Part shown: positions 47,119 through 60,715 of the stretch, in pieces
Layout: the number at the start of each line of letters is the position of its first letter
Position numbering within the stretch: the first letter of the stretch is position 1
Assembly (NCBI RefSeq): GCF_019112545.1
Contig: NW_025064886.1
Location: 663,277-727,276 of the forward strand
DNA length: 64,000 bases
Source of the DNA: Guyanagaster necrorhizus
Taxonomy: Eukaryota > Basidiomycota > Agaricomycetes > Agaricales > Physalacriaceae
Direction of reading: 5' to 3'
Program-made: the position numbers and the translations under genes
The notes under the pieces: generated by a model
Told to the model about the DNA's origin: nothing
The model's input: the letters and a program-made list of their open reading frames with translations, nothing else
Databases searched by the model: none

Positions 47119-47132
47119 ATTAGCTCAAAGCT
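47119..47132 (+). other. Primer-binding site of Gyp-8
   Basis: ATTAGCTCAAAGCT, with no gap after the LTR; same as in Gyp-1, Gyp-3 and Gyp-4. Confidence 0.6.
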
Positions 47133-47369
47133 TCTAGCTTCCCTTTCTCAAGCCCAATTGTGCTGAGAAACTGAATGCTCTCTACCCTTAACCCTTCAGA
47201 TCCAAACTTCACCCACAAGTTTTTTAAACTCCTTGCTTCTATCATCAGAACATTGATAGGCTTATTAGTGATTATACAGCTATGCCATAGATGCCAATTA
47301 ATAACCACCTAGACTATTTGTCACTATCAAGAGTTCTAATGTATCAGAACTATTCTCTGCAATGTCATA

Positions 47370-49440
47370 TCAGCCTCCTCCTCTATGACATTCCTGTCAC
47401 TGCCTGACAGTCCTTTCAGCTCACAGAAGGATCCATACCTGAAACTGATCCTGAAAGCCTGACTGAAGGGCATTCTAAGGAAGAAGAAGAGCAGCAGCAT
47501 CAGTATCCTTCATGACCTCTGATGGCAGTTGTCTGAGATCCTGGAAACCCTTGAGCTACAGAGTTTTGATGACCCAGACCTGACACCTCCATCCCATCCT
47601 CCAAGCACAATAATAACAGCATCCCAACAAGGACAGCAACCTCTATCTCTAGATCCAGCATTAGACACTATGCTAGAGATTCTCTTGATGCCATTCAGAT
47701 GGCTCCAAGGGCTGAAAATATCAGCACCCAAGGATTCTAACATACTCCATCAGTATAAAGCAGGAGCACTAACAACAGGATAAGAGTCAACAGTGATCTC
47801 TATTTCAATGACAATAGCAACAAGCACCAGTATTGGTATGCCACTGTCCAAGAAGCAGACAGACTGGAGCAGCATATAGCTAGCCACACTACAAGCTGAG
47901 CAGACTGTATACAAACACCACTTTGTGCAGCATAACTAGCTGACATTGCTGATCTGGTCCTCTTCTAAGAGGATGAAGTTCAACATGCTGACACTATTGC
48001 TGAGTACATCCAGGAGCAGGCACATATTAAGTATGAGGCTGCAAGAAAGAATGCTCTCTTTAGGCAGTATCTCTGAGCATAAGATGCACAGACTGGAGAA
48101 GGGGCTCAGAAAGCTCCAGAACCAGTACACTTGTTAGAATCATCACCAACAGCATACCCAACACTCCATTCTGGGAACCTAGCACTCCCACCACTGAGCC
48201 TGATCTCTGGGCAGAGCTAGCTGAGAGAGTTATTCATGCAGATAATGTCTACCAAAGAACATTACTCAACCTCAACAATGACCACCTGTTATCCTACAGA
48301 ACTGATACTATCACCAAGACTGATAATATCCCCATCAGAGAAGATGGCATACCAGCAGACCAAGAAACAATCAGGAGAGATAAAGAGAACATTGACCCTA
48401 TCAGCAACATTTGACAGTTTCTTGATGGGGACTTTGTCACCCTCTTCCTCTGACCTCAGTTTTACTAAAACTTCTGTCAGTATTGCAGAATGATAGCAGC
48501 AGCAGCAGCAGAAGTCAAGCAGGCTGAGGAGCAGCAGAGGCAGTCTGAGTAGGAGCCTACTCCTTGACCCAGACTTAGTAATGCCAGACTCAGCAATCAG
48601 CCTCAGCATGATTATCTCAGAGGTTTATAACCCATGTGACAGTTCTCTCCTCAAGAGGGATGTGAGCAAAACTATCAACAATGACAATGACAAGGAAGTA
48701 GAGGATCCTGATGAGAAAGTTGGGGATCCTCTACTTGAGTGGGGAAGTATGTTCAATATACATACCTATGAAGAGGAGCTGAGGCAAAAGGCATGGGAGG
48801 CATGCCAGGAGGATTTTTTACAGCTGTATCAGGATAGTGCAGTGATGCTATGAATGGACAACATCTGATTGGTGTCACCCATGGGACAAAGATATACCAC
48901 TGCTAACAGTGTCAAATGCATAGAGATTTTACAATATATGACCACTAAGCAGACTATTTTTATTTATAATAAAAGATATTTAGGACACCAGATGGCACTG
49001 TTACTGGCTTATCAGCCTAAGTACAGCATAACACCAAGATCATAGGCACTAAATCCAGTGCTGAGTAAGCCAACAATCTGGGCACCCTCAATCTGAACAG
49101 CATCATCATGATACTCATTCACCACCTCAGCTATTCACAGCATGGTATCTCAGCATTCCTGAAGCTGACTCCAGGTAAGCAGCCATTATCCCAACCTGTG
49201 GAGGTTGCCAATCCAGCAACCATTCACTGGACAACCTCTATCAGATGAAGCCAAAAATAGTAGAGTGGCTCCAGCAGCTCTTGAGCCAGATGATCCTGAG
49301 GCAACTGCTCAGAGATGGACCATTAAGGATGGACAGATTGTGCAAAAAGAAGTACTCCCACCAGAAAGTCCTGTCACTGATGATGGCTTCTTTTATTTAT
49401 TCTCAGAACCTCTGACAGAATGAGCAGTCCCATCTTTTAG
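47370..49440 (+). pseudogene. Gyp-8 pre-gag region and linker, function unknown
   Basis: Readable blocks: 47529-47783 (ends with LEILLMPFRWLQGL), 48236-48493 (Ser/Thr-rich), 48581-48853 (acidic, then EDFLQLYQD), then the degraded end motif IEILQYMTTKQ near 48.94 kb. The linker (49205-49423) includes SPVTDDGFFYLFSEPL. Same layout as the regions in Gyp-1, Gyp-3 and Gyp-4. Stops and frameshifts break it. No domain recognised. Confidence 0.5.
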
Positions 49441-50384
49441 TGAGATCTCAAACTCCATGACCACCTTTGCAGTTGATGCTCAAATTCTTAATATGAAACC
49501 AAATCTTGTATATAAACTCTGCTCCTTTAGAAGAGCATCTGACAATATTGATTGCTTTTTAACTAATTGCAATCAATATTTCCAAGTATTCACCTCATAT
49601 TTCTAACTTGACATGTACAAGGTGATATTTGCCTCAATCCACATGGAGGACAAGGCAAAAACATGGTGGATCCTTCTATCTTCCATGTTTTAGTCCACTA
49701 TATGATAGTATCACCAATATCCCTTGTGGCTGGTCTCTAAACAGATGATCATCAACAAATTCATAGACCCTGTCATCTAAAAAGTCCACAAGCAAAAGAT
49801 GAAGGACTTCAAGATGGGTGATAAACTGGTGACTGAGTACTTTGATGAACTAGAATGACTCAGCAAATTGGCAGAAGTCTGGGATGACATAGCTGATACC
49901 AGAAGGATGGTCAAATACATGAAGATGAGAGCCCCACCTTCCTACCTCAAGATCATCTCCAACATTGAACACAAGGTCCTGAGAGGATATGATGAATGAA
50001 AGGTGCAAATCATCACTATGTACAGAGAGAGGCAGTGACAAAAGATGGAGGCATTCACTCTATCATGGAGAGGACAAAATAATCAGAGACAGGGCATGAA
50101 GCCCAGTGGCTCAGCTCCAACTTTCTCATACAGTGAGAAGAAAACCAGTACAGGCATAACATATACCATAACAGATAAGCCAATGGATGTGGATCATCTC
50201 AAGAAGGAGGGAAAGTGTTTCAACTGTGGCCAGAAGAGCCACATGGTCCAGGACTGCCCTCAGAAGAAGAACAAGTGCACTTGTGAAGATATATGGGCAC
50301 AGATTGCCAAGTTGATAAAGGCAGAAGAGGGCCTCAGACTAGACACCAAGGTTGAGGAGATAAAAGATAGAGCCAAGCAGTGAG
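49441..50384 (+). pseudogene. Gyp-8 gag with intact zinc knuckle
   Basis: Gag domain from about 49.52 kb (SDNIDCFLTNCNQYFQ, DKAKTWWILL), helical part (NKFIDPVI, KMGDKLVTEYFDELE, YDE-KVQ), then the readable frame 50045-50383 with CFNCGQKSHMVQDC at 50216-50256 (CX2CX4HX4C complete). The TGA after DRAKQ ends gag; pol continues one base back in phase. Several TGG codons have become stops in the first half. Confidence 0.75.
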
Positions 50385-53300
50385 CAATTCTACTGACTCA
50401 GCTAAAGAATCAAGTGGTGTGTCATAAGCAGATGCTGAGTGGACTGATATTATCATTGTAGTACTACCTATGTCTAAATTATGCATGCATTCAAATATAC
50501 CTGACACTATCACTCAGACACTAGAATTGCCTAAGGAATAAACTCAACTACCTACAGGCCAAACAGAGGCAGAGAGCCCTATTGGTTGGCTAAAGCCATT
50601 TGATACTGAATAGACTTGATGAGTTATCAAAGATGTAAAGGACAAAGCAGTGGCAAAAGCCATACTCAGGAATTGGGTCTATAAGATCTGAGTCAAAGAA
50701 GTGGTCAATGAAGCCATTGAAGAGCTTCAGAAGGCTGAACAATGTTGAGCTCTCAAGTGGCTTGATGAACTCCAAGGATCAAGGAAGTTCATCCAATGAT
50801 TCAGGATCAAAGGGCAGGATCTATTAGCCAAAGCCTAGATCAAGACCTTAACATCTCAAAGTGCCTATGCAGTCACTGCTCTAATAGACAGTGGTTGTAC
50901 TGGCAGCTCCATTAACCATGCTTTCATCATCAAGCACAATCTCCTCACTCAGGCCACAGCAGCTTTTATTCTAGTCTATAATGTGGATGGAACAAAAAAC
51001 CAAGCCAGTTCTATCACTGAGTTTATAGAGCTTAGGCTCATGATCAGGAATCATTCTGAACAAATTGACTTGGCCATAACTGATCTAGAGACCAAGAAGA
51101 TCTTCCTTGACCATGATTGGCTTATATGTCACAATCCACTTATCAACTGGAAGATCAGACACATCACTTTTGCTAGATGCCAGTGCCAGAAGATTCTATT
51201 TGAATTGCCTGACAAGGATTCCAAGGACCAGTGGGATGAAGAAATAGAAGACAGTGAGACTATTCTCACTGTCAACTTGCAGAAGGTAATCCATATCCAT
51301 GCAGTGCACCACACAAATAATCTAGCAATAAAGACCAATGTCAAAAAGGAGAAAAAGATGTTTAAAAAGATGATATCCAAGTGGGTGCAGGACTACTAAG
51401 ACTTATTCAAAAAAGAGAGTTTCAATGAATTACTTGACTCAAAGTCTTGGGACAATGCCATTGAACTAATCCCCAATGCCAACACCAATCTGAATTGCAA
51501 GACTTATCTATTTGGCAATAACAAACAGCAAAAACTGGACAAGTTTCTTGATGAGAACTTGTCTAGCAGAAGGATTTGGCCATCAAAGTCCCTGATGGCC
51601 TCTTCTTTTTTCTTCATCAAGAAGAAAGATGGAAAACTCCAACCAGTATAAGACTACCAGAAGCTTAATGAGATGATGATCAAGAATTACTATCTGCTTC
51701 CATTGATCTCTGAATTGATAGACAAACTCTATGATGCCAAATACTACACCAAATTAGATGTCTGATGGAGATACAACAATGTGCACATCAAAGAAGGCAA
51801 TGAGTGGAAGGCCACTTTTTGGACTAACTGCAGACTCTTCAAACTGATGATTATGTCCTTCAGGCTCACTAATTTGCCAGTCACCTTCCATTGGATGATA
51901 AATGACATCTTCAAAGATCTCATCACTATGGAAAAGGTCATGATTTACTTAGATGACATTTTAATCATGTCCAAAACTAAGGAGAAACACTGAAGGCTAG
52001 TACAACAAATACTAGCCTTGATGAGAAAATATTGTCTCTTCCTCAAGGCTGAAAAATGTGAATTCAAAGTATTGGAAACTGAATATCTTAGAGTCATTAT
52101 CAGCAAAGGGAGCATCAGGATAGACCCTGTCAAAGTAGCAGGAGTAACTGAATAGCTGAAGCTGACCAAGAAGAAGGAACTATAATCCTTTCTCAGCTTC
52201 ACCAACTTCTACTGGCAGTTCATTTGGGACTATAGCAAGATAGTCTGACCCATGACATAATTAACCAGAAATGCACTATGGGCCTGGAGACTCTTACAAC
52301 AATCAGCATTTGATGACCTCAAGTGCTAATTAGCTGAAGACATCATCCTTGCCATACCAACACAGGACAGAAGATTCCAAGTAGAGGCCAATTCAAGCAA
52401 AGGCATTATTGGAGCTGTTCTCTCTCAGAAACAGGATGGCAAATAGTGACCTATTATATTCTTATTAAAAGCACTTATGATAACAAAGTGTAACTATAAA
52501 ATCTATGATAAGGAGCTCCTCACTATAATGCTCACTCTAGCTGAATAGCAGCATTATCTCATTAGAGCAGTCCAGATCTTTGAGATCTGGACTGATCATC
52601 AAAACCTGCAATATTTCTATCTCTCACAAAAGCTAAATCATCAACAAGCCTGATGAGTCATAGAATTATCCAAGTACAAATATATACTGCACTACAAAGC
52701 TGGTGCAGCAAACAAGAAGGCAGACCTTCTTAGTCATAGAGTCAACCATGACCAAGGAGGAGACAATAATGAAAGGGTCATATTACTCTGACCTGAACAC
52801 TTCTAGGTGATGATCATGTCTACAGAAGAAAAGGTATACAAGCACATCAAAAGTGCAATCCAAGACCCCCATAAATGAGACCAATGAATTGCTTCATCTC
52901 TTAATCATAAATAAGAGCTGAAGAAGGAGAGAGGATTGATCTATTATGATGGACAAATCTATATTTCCAAGGACCAAGCACTCTGTGGTAAGATCATCAC
53001 CATGTGTCATGATCATGTGACTGCTGGACACCCAGGCATCACTAAAACCAAGAAACTCATACTACAGAAATATTGGTGGCCTAAAATGATTCATGATATC
53101 ACTTAATACATCAAGGCTTGCAAAGTTTACCAATAAGACAAATCCTCAACACAACCCTAGGCTGCACCTCTCCATCCAAATGAAGTCTCTTCATCACTAT
53201 AGATCCACATTTCAGTGGACATGATGACAGGGCTTTCAGAAAGTGACAGCTATGATGCCATCATTGTCATAGTTGATCACTTCTCTAAAATGATCATTCT

Positions 53301-54536
53301 GATCATCTGTTCAACAGAATTAACATCAGAAGGATGGGCAAAGATCCTGCATGACAAAGTTTATGCTAAGTACAACATGCTACAAGTCATAATCTCAGAT
53401 AAAGGACCACAATTTGTCTTTAAATTCCTAGATAACTTATACTAACTTCTCAACATCAAACAGAATGCATTGACAGTGTACCATCTGCAAACAGATGGAT
53501 AGACAGAATGAGTGAACCAAGAAGTTGAAAAGTACCTCTGACTTTTTATCAATTATTGCCAAGATAATTGAACAGAGTGGCTAGCACTAGCTGCTTTCCA
53601 ACACAATAACAGGATTCACTCAGCAACTGTCAAAACTCTCTTTTTCATTAACTATGAGCAATATCTATTAGTTGCCCAAAGTGAATGAGTACACATAACA
53701 ACACTGGCATCAATGTATTTTGCCACTACTATGGCAAAAATTCACAATGAAATAAAGGCAGCTCTTAAAAAAGCTGCCTCTATGATGAAAAAACAGTACA
53801 ACAAACACTGAAAACCAGCTCACAAATATTCAATCAATGACAAAGTTTGGTTGGATACCACAAACCTTCATCTTCCTCATCCAAAACAAAAGCTGGCAGA
53901 CAAATGAACAGGCCCATTCATGGTCCTCACAAAGGTCAGCAATTCCACATACAAACTGCAATTACTGACAACTTGAAAGGTTTATAATGCCTTTAACAAA
54001 GCATTATTAACACTATATATTGCATCTGCTTTTCCAAACCAAAAACATCCACCACCACCTCTACTAGAACTGATTGACAATGAAGAACATTACAAAATCA
54101 ATCAAATACTGTATCACAAACTATACAAAGTAAAGGCTCATGGTGAAGAAATGACAATAACAGTCAACTACCTGGTCAGTTAGAAAGGATATGGCCTAGA
54201 ATCAATAGGTCAACAAGAAGTATATGGACACAGAAGAAGCCATCCATGACTATGAACAGTGACAAAATTGACCTACAAGTGGTCAATATCTTTATGAATC
54301 TTATGAAAATACAGATAGGCTAGCATGACTGGAACAAGATATTGTAGCTGCCTTACAATAGCAGAGGACATGTTGGCAATGACTGGTCAATGTCTTCATG
54401 AACATCCCAATCATACACAGATATGATGGGCTAATATTGGCAACTACATCTATAGAGAAAAAGAGCAGATTGCCTTGAAACTGGCCTACTTATCCCTAAA
54501 TTAGCTATTGGGACAATGGTCTTAAGGAGAGGGTAA
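50385..54536 (+). pseudogene. Gyp-8 pol: protease to chromodomain
   Basis: A single phase with many stops. Protease DSGC at 50887-50895, with the long readable frame 50983-51399. RT with SSFFFIKKKDGKL and intact YLDD at 51946-51957. RNase H around 52.38-52.75 kb (NYKIYDKELLTIML). Integrase zinc region around 53.0-53.13 kb (CHDHVTAGHPGI, ACKVYQ; last Cys to Tyr), core with HISVDMMTGL, ISDKGPQF and VNQEVEKYL, so the three acidic residues remain. GPF module KLADK-TGPFMVLTKV (about 53.9 kb). Chromodomain HYKINQIL...KGYGLES (54.08-54.2 kb). Confidence 0.8.
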
Positions 54537-55060
54537 TGTTATGATTTTTTCTACTTTTTTTTCTTTTTTACTTAACTTATCCAGAATTGACCTCTATTTC
54601 TGCTTAGTCAGAGTGCTTAGCTAGTGCTTAGGACCATAGAAGGACTTAGTCAGCAGCACAGCTCAGATTCTACTGTGCTGCTATGAAGCTGTTCAATGAC
54701 AAAATATCTCTTTTGTCTTTGCACAGCAATAACAGCAGTAACAGCTCAATAGCAGACAATACTCTTTTGTAGGTAGCTTGGCAACACTGGATAAAATGCT
54801 TTACAGCATCAGGAAGAACAATTAGATAGAGATATCTTTAGAATGAATAATGATTAGTATATAAGTAGTATAGCTCTCACTGTAGTAACCTCAGCTTCAA
54901 GGTAAAGTTTATTCTTTTATCATCTTATCTTGAGTAACTTGCAATGCCTTGACAACACAGTACCATCAACACATCAAGTGGACTCTGATATTCTAACCCA
55001 AAGTGTGAGGTTGTGTCAGTTTATCACATGTTATTGGTTATATGGAATTTAGGCTTAACA
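54537..55060 (+). repeat. Gyp-8 3' LTR
   Basis: 524 bases, partner of 46595-47118. Preceded by the polypurine tract AAGGAGAGGGTAA. Confidence 0.9.
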
Positions 55061-56309
55061 CTATCATGATCCAAGCTGCAGCTGAATATCTGGCTTAATG
55101 GTTATCAAAACTCTTAGACTGACAGAGAAAGTCATATGCTAGAGGCTCAACCTCCACCAAATGAAGCAGAAGAAAGTGGCTTAGGCAAAAAACCAGTCTG
55201 AGATGACTCAGAAGCTGTTAAAATAGGCTTCATAATATAGAACAGAGTGATTATTCACAAAGAAGCAGCACCACAGAGGAGCCCAGTCACTGACAACAAC
55301 CCTCTCCATTTATTCTCAGGACCACTCATCAAGTGGCACCATCCTCCTTTTGACCAATGGCCTAATCTGATGAGACCATTGTCTGAAAATGCCACCATCT
55401 TGCAATGCCAACCAGATCTGATCAGAAAGCTCTGACCCTTTAAAGAGACCTCCAATGATATTGATTGCTTTCTGATCAACTGCAAGCAATACTTTGAGAC
55501 CTACATTATATACCTTGAAACCAACATAAACAAGGTTGCATTCACAGCCTTGTACCTGGAGGACAAAGCCAAAACCTGGTGGATACTGATTTCACCAAAC
55601 TTCTGGTCAACTACAAGAGAACATTACTGGTATCTCTTATTGTTGGTGTTCAAACAAATGCTCCATAACAAATTCATCGATCCAGCAGTATAAAAAGTAT
55701 ACAAGCAGAAGATCAAAGAGTATAAGATAGGTGACAAAGCAGCAACAGACTACTTTGACAAGCTAAAGCAACTCATGAAGCTCATCAGAATATGGGAAGA
55801 TATAGCCAACAACAGAAGAATGGTTGAGAATCTCAAGAGAGGAGTCCCTTCCTCATATATCACAATGATTTCAGTGATTGAAAAGTTCATCCTGGTCAGA
55901 TATGATAAATGGAAAGAGCAAATTGTCAAGATGTACAAGGAGCAGCAGAGGCAGAAGGTGGAACAAACAATGCTACAGGACTACAAGAAGTCAAATCAGC
56001 CTGTGGCATCTGCTTCCAAGGCCAACAATGCCTCCATCAGCAAAACAAGACTCTTGACAGCTAGCTCATCATATAGTGCTCAAAAAACAGGTATCAGAAC
56101 AATATACACAGGGGCAGAAAACTGATGGATATTGACCAAATGAAGAAGGAGGGTAAGTGTTTCAACTGTGAGCAGAAAGGTCACATAGCCAAAGACTGTC
56201 CAAAGAAAAAGTGAACCCATGAGGATATCTGAGCACAGATCACTGAACTACAGAAAGAAGAAGAAAAGCTCAGTGCCAAAACAAAAATAGAAAAGGAAAA
56301 AGATAGAGC
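55061..56309 (+). pseudogene. Gyp-6 gag
   Basis: Begins with the CTATC TSD of Gyp-8. Linker with SPVTDNNPLHLFSGPL (about 55.28 kb), gag domain (DIDCFLINCKQYFE, DKAKTWWILI), readable frame 55775-56125 (RYDKWKEQIVKMYKEQQRQK) and knuckle CFNCEQKGHIAKDC from 56158 (intact). One base appears to be missing just before the knuckle, near 56120, shifting the phase. Gag stops at a TGA near 56317. Confidence 0.7.
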
Positions 56310-59300
56310 TGATCAGTGAGTGATTCTACTGGATTAGCCAAGCAGGACAGTGTTACAGTAGCCACTGAACAGACTAATAGTACTTCTGTAGATACTCCTA
56401 TATCTAAAGTATCCAAGCATTCAAATATACCCTATTCTATAACTACTTGTACTGTTCAAGAATCACTAAACCAAACTCAAACACCTTCAGGCCAAACAGA
56501 GAGAGAGATCTCCACCAGATAGCTCAAACCATTTGACACCAAATAGACATGGAGAGCCATCAGAGAAGCACTAACAGAGGAAGCAGCAAAGACTATACTC
56601 AAGAATTGAGTACACAAGACCTGAGCTGAAGAGGTGATCAACAAGATGATTGAAAGAATGAGAGACAAAGAGCAGTGTCAAGCGCTGAAATGGCTCAATG
56701 AATTACAGGGCCCACAAAGATACATCTGGTGAAGCAAGATCACAGAATGAGATCTCACAATCAAAGCTCAGATTGAGACACTTATAAATTAAGCCACCCA
56801 TTCAGTCACTGTACTAGTTGACAGTGGCTGTATCAGCAGCTCAATCAATTGGGCTTTCATTGACAAGCACCAATTACTGATCTGAGCTATGACAGCCTCT
56901 ATTTCAGTGTACAATGCTGATGAAATCAAAAACTAGGCTGGCTCAATAACTAAATTTGTAGAATTACAGGTAACTATCAGAGATCACACTGAATGAATCG
57001 ATCTGGCAGTCACTGACCTAGATATTAAGAAGGTCTTCCTTAGACATGACTGGCTGATCAGATATAACCCTCTGATCAACTGAAAAATCAGAAAAATCAT
57101 GTTCACCTAATGCAAATGCTGAAAAATTCTATTTGAGTTGCCTGATGAAGACCCAGAAAACAAATGGGATGAGAAAATAAAAGATGGTGAGACCATCTTT
57201 GCCATTGACATGCAGCAAGAAATCTGCATTTATGCTATACACTATGCCAATAACCTGGTAGCAAAGGCAAATAAGAGAAAGGAGGAAAAGGCATTTGAAG
57301 AAATTATACTGGAATAGGCCTGAGATTATCAAGATCTGTTTGAAAAGAAAAGCTTTGATGAACTCTTCAAGCCTAAGCCCTGGGACCATGCTATCAAGCT
57401 CATTCTAAATGTCAATGCCAATTTAGATTGTAAAATGTATCCTCTGAGCAACAATAAATAGCAGGAACTTGATAAGTTCCTTAAGAAAAACTTATTGAGC
57501 AGGAGGACTTGATCTTCAAAGTCACCCATGGCTTCACCCTTCTTCTTTGTCAAGAAGAAGGATGGAAAGTTGTGACCAGTTCAAGACTATCCAAAGCTTA
57601 ACAAAATGACCATCAAAAATTGTTATTCACTTCTATTAATCTTGAAACTAATGGACAAGCTTCATAGAGCTAAATACTATATCAAACTTGACATCTGATG
57701 GGAATATAACAATGTCTGAATCAAGGAAGGTGATGAATGGAAAGTGGCCTTCAGAACTAACCAGGGACTCTTTGAGCCAATGGTTATATTTTTTGGACTC
57801 ACCAACTCACCTGTAACCTTTCAATGGATGATGAATAATATATTCAAGGATCTCATCACCACTAGGAAGGTCATCATCTATCTAGATGATATTCTTGTCA
57901 TATCAAAAACAAAAAAGAAACACTGACAGCTAGTATGACAAGTATTAGCACTTATGAGAAAACACAAACTCTTCCTCAAGGCAGAGAAGCATGAGTTCAA
58001 AGTGCTCCAAATAGAGTACCTTGAGGTCATCATTAGTGAAGGAAGCATTCATATGGATCCAATCAAAGTGGCCAGAGTAACAGAGTGGCCAGAACTGACA
58101 AAGAAAAAGGAACTACAGTTGTTTCTCAGGTTCACTAACTTTTATTGTTGCTTCATCTAAGATTACAGCAAAGTCATTCAGCTAATGACACAACTAACAG
58201 GCAATGTTCTGTGGACATAGAGGCCAAGTCAATAACATGCCTTCAATGACTTGAAATGCTGACTTGCAGAGGATGTAGTATTGGCAATATCAATGCAGGA
58301 AGGAAAGTTCCAGGTCAAGGCAGACTCCAGTGAGAGAGTGATCAGAGTTGTGTTATCCCAGGAACAAGAAGGGAAATGGCAACTGGTGGTATTTCTCTCC
58401 AAGGTCTTGTTGGCTACAGAGAGAAATTATAAAATCTATGACAAGGAGCTACTCACTATTATGCTTGCTCTAAAGAAATAGCAATATTACCTCATCAGAG
58501 CAGTTCACACATTTGAAATATGGACCAACCACCAAAATCTCCAATACTTTTGACAACCTCAGAAACTCAACTGATGATAGGCATGCTGGATCATAGAACT
58601 GAGCCAATATCTGTACACCCTACACTATAAAGCTGAAACCACTAACAAAAAAGCCAATCTACTTAGCAGAAGAGCCAACCATGATCAGAGTGAGCATGAC
58701 AACAAGAGGGTGGTGCTCCTTTGACCCAAGCACTTCCAAGCCATAATCATATCTACAGAGAAAGAAGTTCATAAATGCATCAAGAGTGTGACCTGAGACC
58801 CCAGCAAATGGAATCAATGGATAGTGCTATTCCTGAACTATGAACAGGAGATGATGAAGGAACAAAGACTGATCTGGTATAATAGGTGGATCTACATACT
58901 ATAAGATCAGAAGCTGCATAGGGAGATCATAGCCATCTGCTATAATCACATAACAGCAGGACATTCAGGAATTGCCAAAATAAAGAAATTAATATTATAG
59001 AAGTATTAGTGGCCTAAGATGGGTATAGATATCAAATGATATGTCAAAGCTTGTGATATATGCCAATAAGAAAAATCATCAACCCAGCCCAAAGCAGTCC
59101 TGCTTCATCCAAATGAGGTACCAAAGAGACTCTGAACCCATATCTCAGTGGATATGATTACCAGTCTATCAGAATGCAATGGGTATGATGCTATTCTCAT
59201 CATAATTGATTACTTCTCAAAGACAATCATCCTAATTGCCTGCTTTATAGAGCTTACATCAGAAGGCTGGACCAAGATCTTGTATGATGAAATCTATGCC

Positions 59301-60242
59301 AAATATGATATACCTCAAGTCATCATTTTCAACAGAGGCCCACAATCCATCTCTAAATTTCTTGATGACCTATATCAATTACTAGCCATTAAATGCAACA
59401 CATCCACAGTGTACTATCTGCAAACTGATGGACAGACAGAAAGGGCAAATCAAGAGATCAAAAAGTACCTCTGACTTTTCATCAATTACTGCCAAGACAA
59501 CTGGATAGAATGGTTAGCACTTGCTGCCTTTCAATATAACAACAGAATCCACTCAGCCACTGGAAAATCACTATTTTTCATTAACTATGAACAGCATTCA
59601 AACATCACTCAAACAACCTGCACTCACACTTCCATGCCAGTCTCTTCCAACTTCACCACCACAATGATGAAAATATATAATGAAATCTGGCACTCTCTCA
59701 AACATATTGCTGCCACTATAAAGAAACACTATGACAAATATCAACAATCAGTATATAGTTATCATGTTGATGACAAGGTTTGGTTGGATACAATGAACCT
59801 CCATCTTCCTCACTCTAAACAAAAGCTGTTGGACAAGCATACTGGCCTATTTTTAATCACTGCTAAGATTGGAAATTCTATGTATAAACTTTGTCTGCCA
59901 CAACACTGAAAGATTTATGATGTCTTCAATGAAACTCTGCTAACACTCTATATCACATCCACATTCTCCAATCAAGAACAATCACCTCCACTGCCCCTCA
60001 ATCTGATCAATGATGAGAAGCACTTTAAAATCAATCAGATACTAAATCACAAATTATAAAAAGTCAAGGCCAAGAGCAGCAAGACAACTACAACTGTAGA
60101 CTACCTGGTCAGTTGGAAGGGATATGGCCCTGAATCAAACTAGTGGATCAATGAAAAATAGATAGATGCAGACAATGCAATATGAGATTATAAATTATCT
60201 CTAAATTAAGCTATCAGGACAATAGTCTTAAGGAGAGAGTAA
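56310..60242 (+). pseudogene. Gyp-6 pol: protease to chromodomain
   Basis: Continuous phase from the gag/pol junction to the polypurine tract. Protease LVDSGC (Asp at 56820-56822). RT with SPFFFVKKKDGKL, FFGLTNSPVTFQ and intact YLDD (57879-57890); thumb frame 57954-58160. RNase H near 58.28-58.7 kb (NYKIYDKELLTIML). Integrase zinc region about 58.94-59.07 kb (both Cys kept, ACDICQ); core 59148-59474 with HISVDM, damaged IFNRGPQ (second Asp to Asn), and ANQEIKKYL. C-terminal module 59634-59909. Chromodomain about 60.0-60.2 kb (HFKINQILN, DYLVSWKGYGPESN). The best preserved chromodomain here. Confidence 0.8.
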
Positions 60243-60715
60243 TGTTATGATTTTTTCACCTTTTCTTTTCTTTTATAGAATTAACCCCTATTTATACTTA
60301 GTCAAGGCATCTAAGACAGGTGCTTGAGACCATGAGACAGACTTAGTCAGCACAACAAGCCTAGTTGGTCATTGTCTCTTAACATAACTATAATTGTCTG
60401 ATGATGCATAATAAACCTTTTGTGTACAGTAGTGATACCCAAGGATAATGGGCACAGACACTCAACAACATACAATAGATAGTAGTATAATTAGTAATAG
60501 CCTGCACAGTATATAAGATAGCTTGCTCTCACTGGTAATCCCCAGCTTCAAGTTAAAGTTTATTCTATCTTATTTTACTCTCGAGCTATCTCTAAAAAGG
60601 GCTTTGAAGCATATTAGTCAATAAAGCACAATAAATGAACTCTAGTGGAAGTCTTGAATGTGAAAGCACACTAGTTTATTATGTGTTTCTGATCATATGC
60701 AGCTTGAGTCTAACA
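60243..60715 (+). repeat. Gyp-6 3' LTR
   Basis: 473 bases, TGTTATGATT...TCTAACA, TATATAAG then AGCTTCAAGTTAAAG. No matching 5' LTR remains in the window. Confidence 0.8.

Larger units (their letters stand above)
46595..55060 (+). mobile_element. Gyp-8: complete but decayed Ty3/gypsy chromovirus
   Basis: 8466 bases with two 524-base LTRs and a perfect TSD CTATC (46590-46594 and 55061-55065). Order: LTR, primer-binding site, pre-gag, gag, pol, polypurine tract, LTR. LTR differences are mainly transitions, with CA/TG swaps. It is the innermost gypsy of the right-hand stack. Confidence 0.9.
44302..60715 (+). mobile_element. Gyp-6: Ty3/gypsy chromovirus, 5' end lost
   Basis: Own pieces: 44302-45126, 46427-46594, and 55061-60715 with a 473-base 3' LTR (60243-60715). 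Gyp-8 is nested in its gag linker. Its 5' LTR and leader are missing, probably removed with the 3' part of Ltr-5 in the deletion that ends at about 38340. It was inserted in the Ltr-5 3' LTR; TAATG (60716-60720) would be the right copy of its TSD, with no left copy left. Pol is one continuous phase of about 1.3 kilocodons with many stops but no frameshift that I see. Confidence 0.7.
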
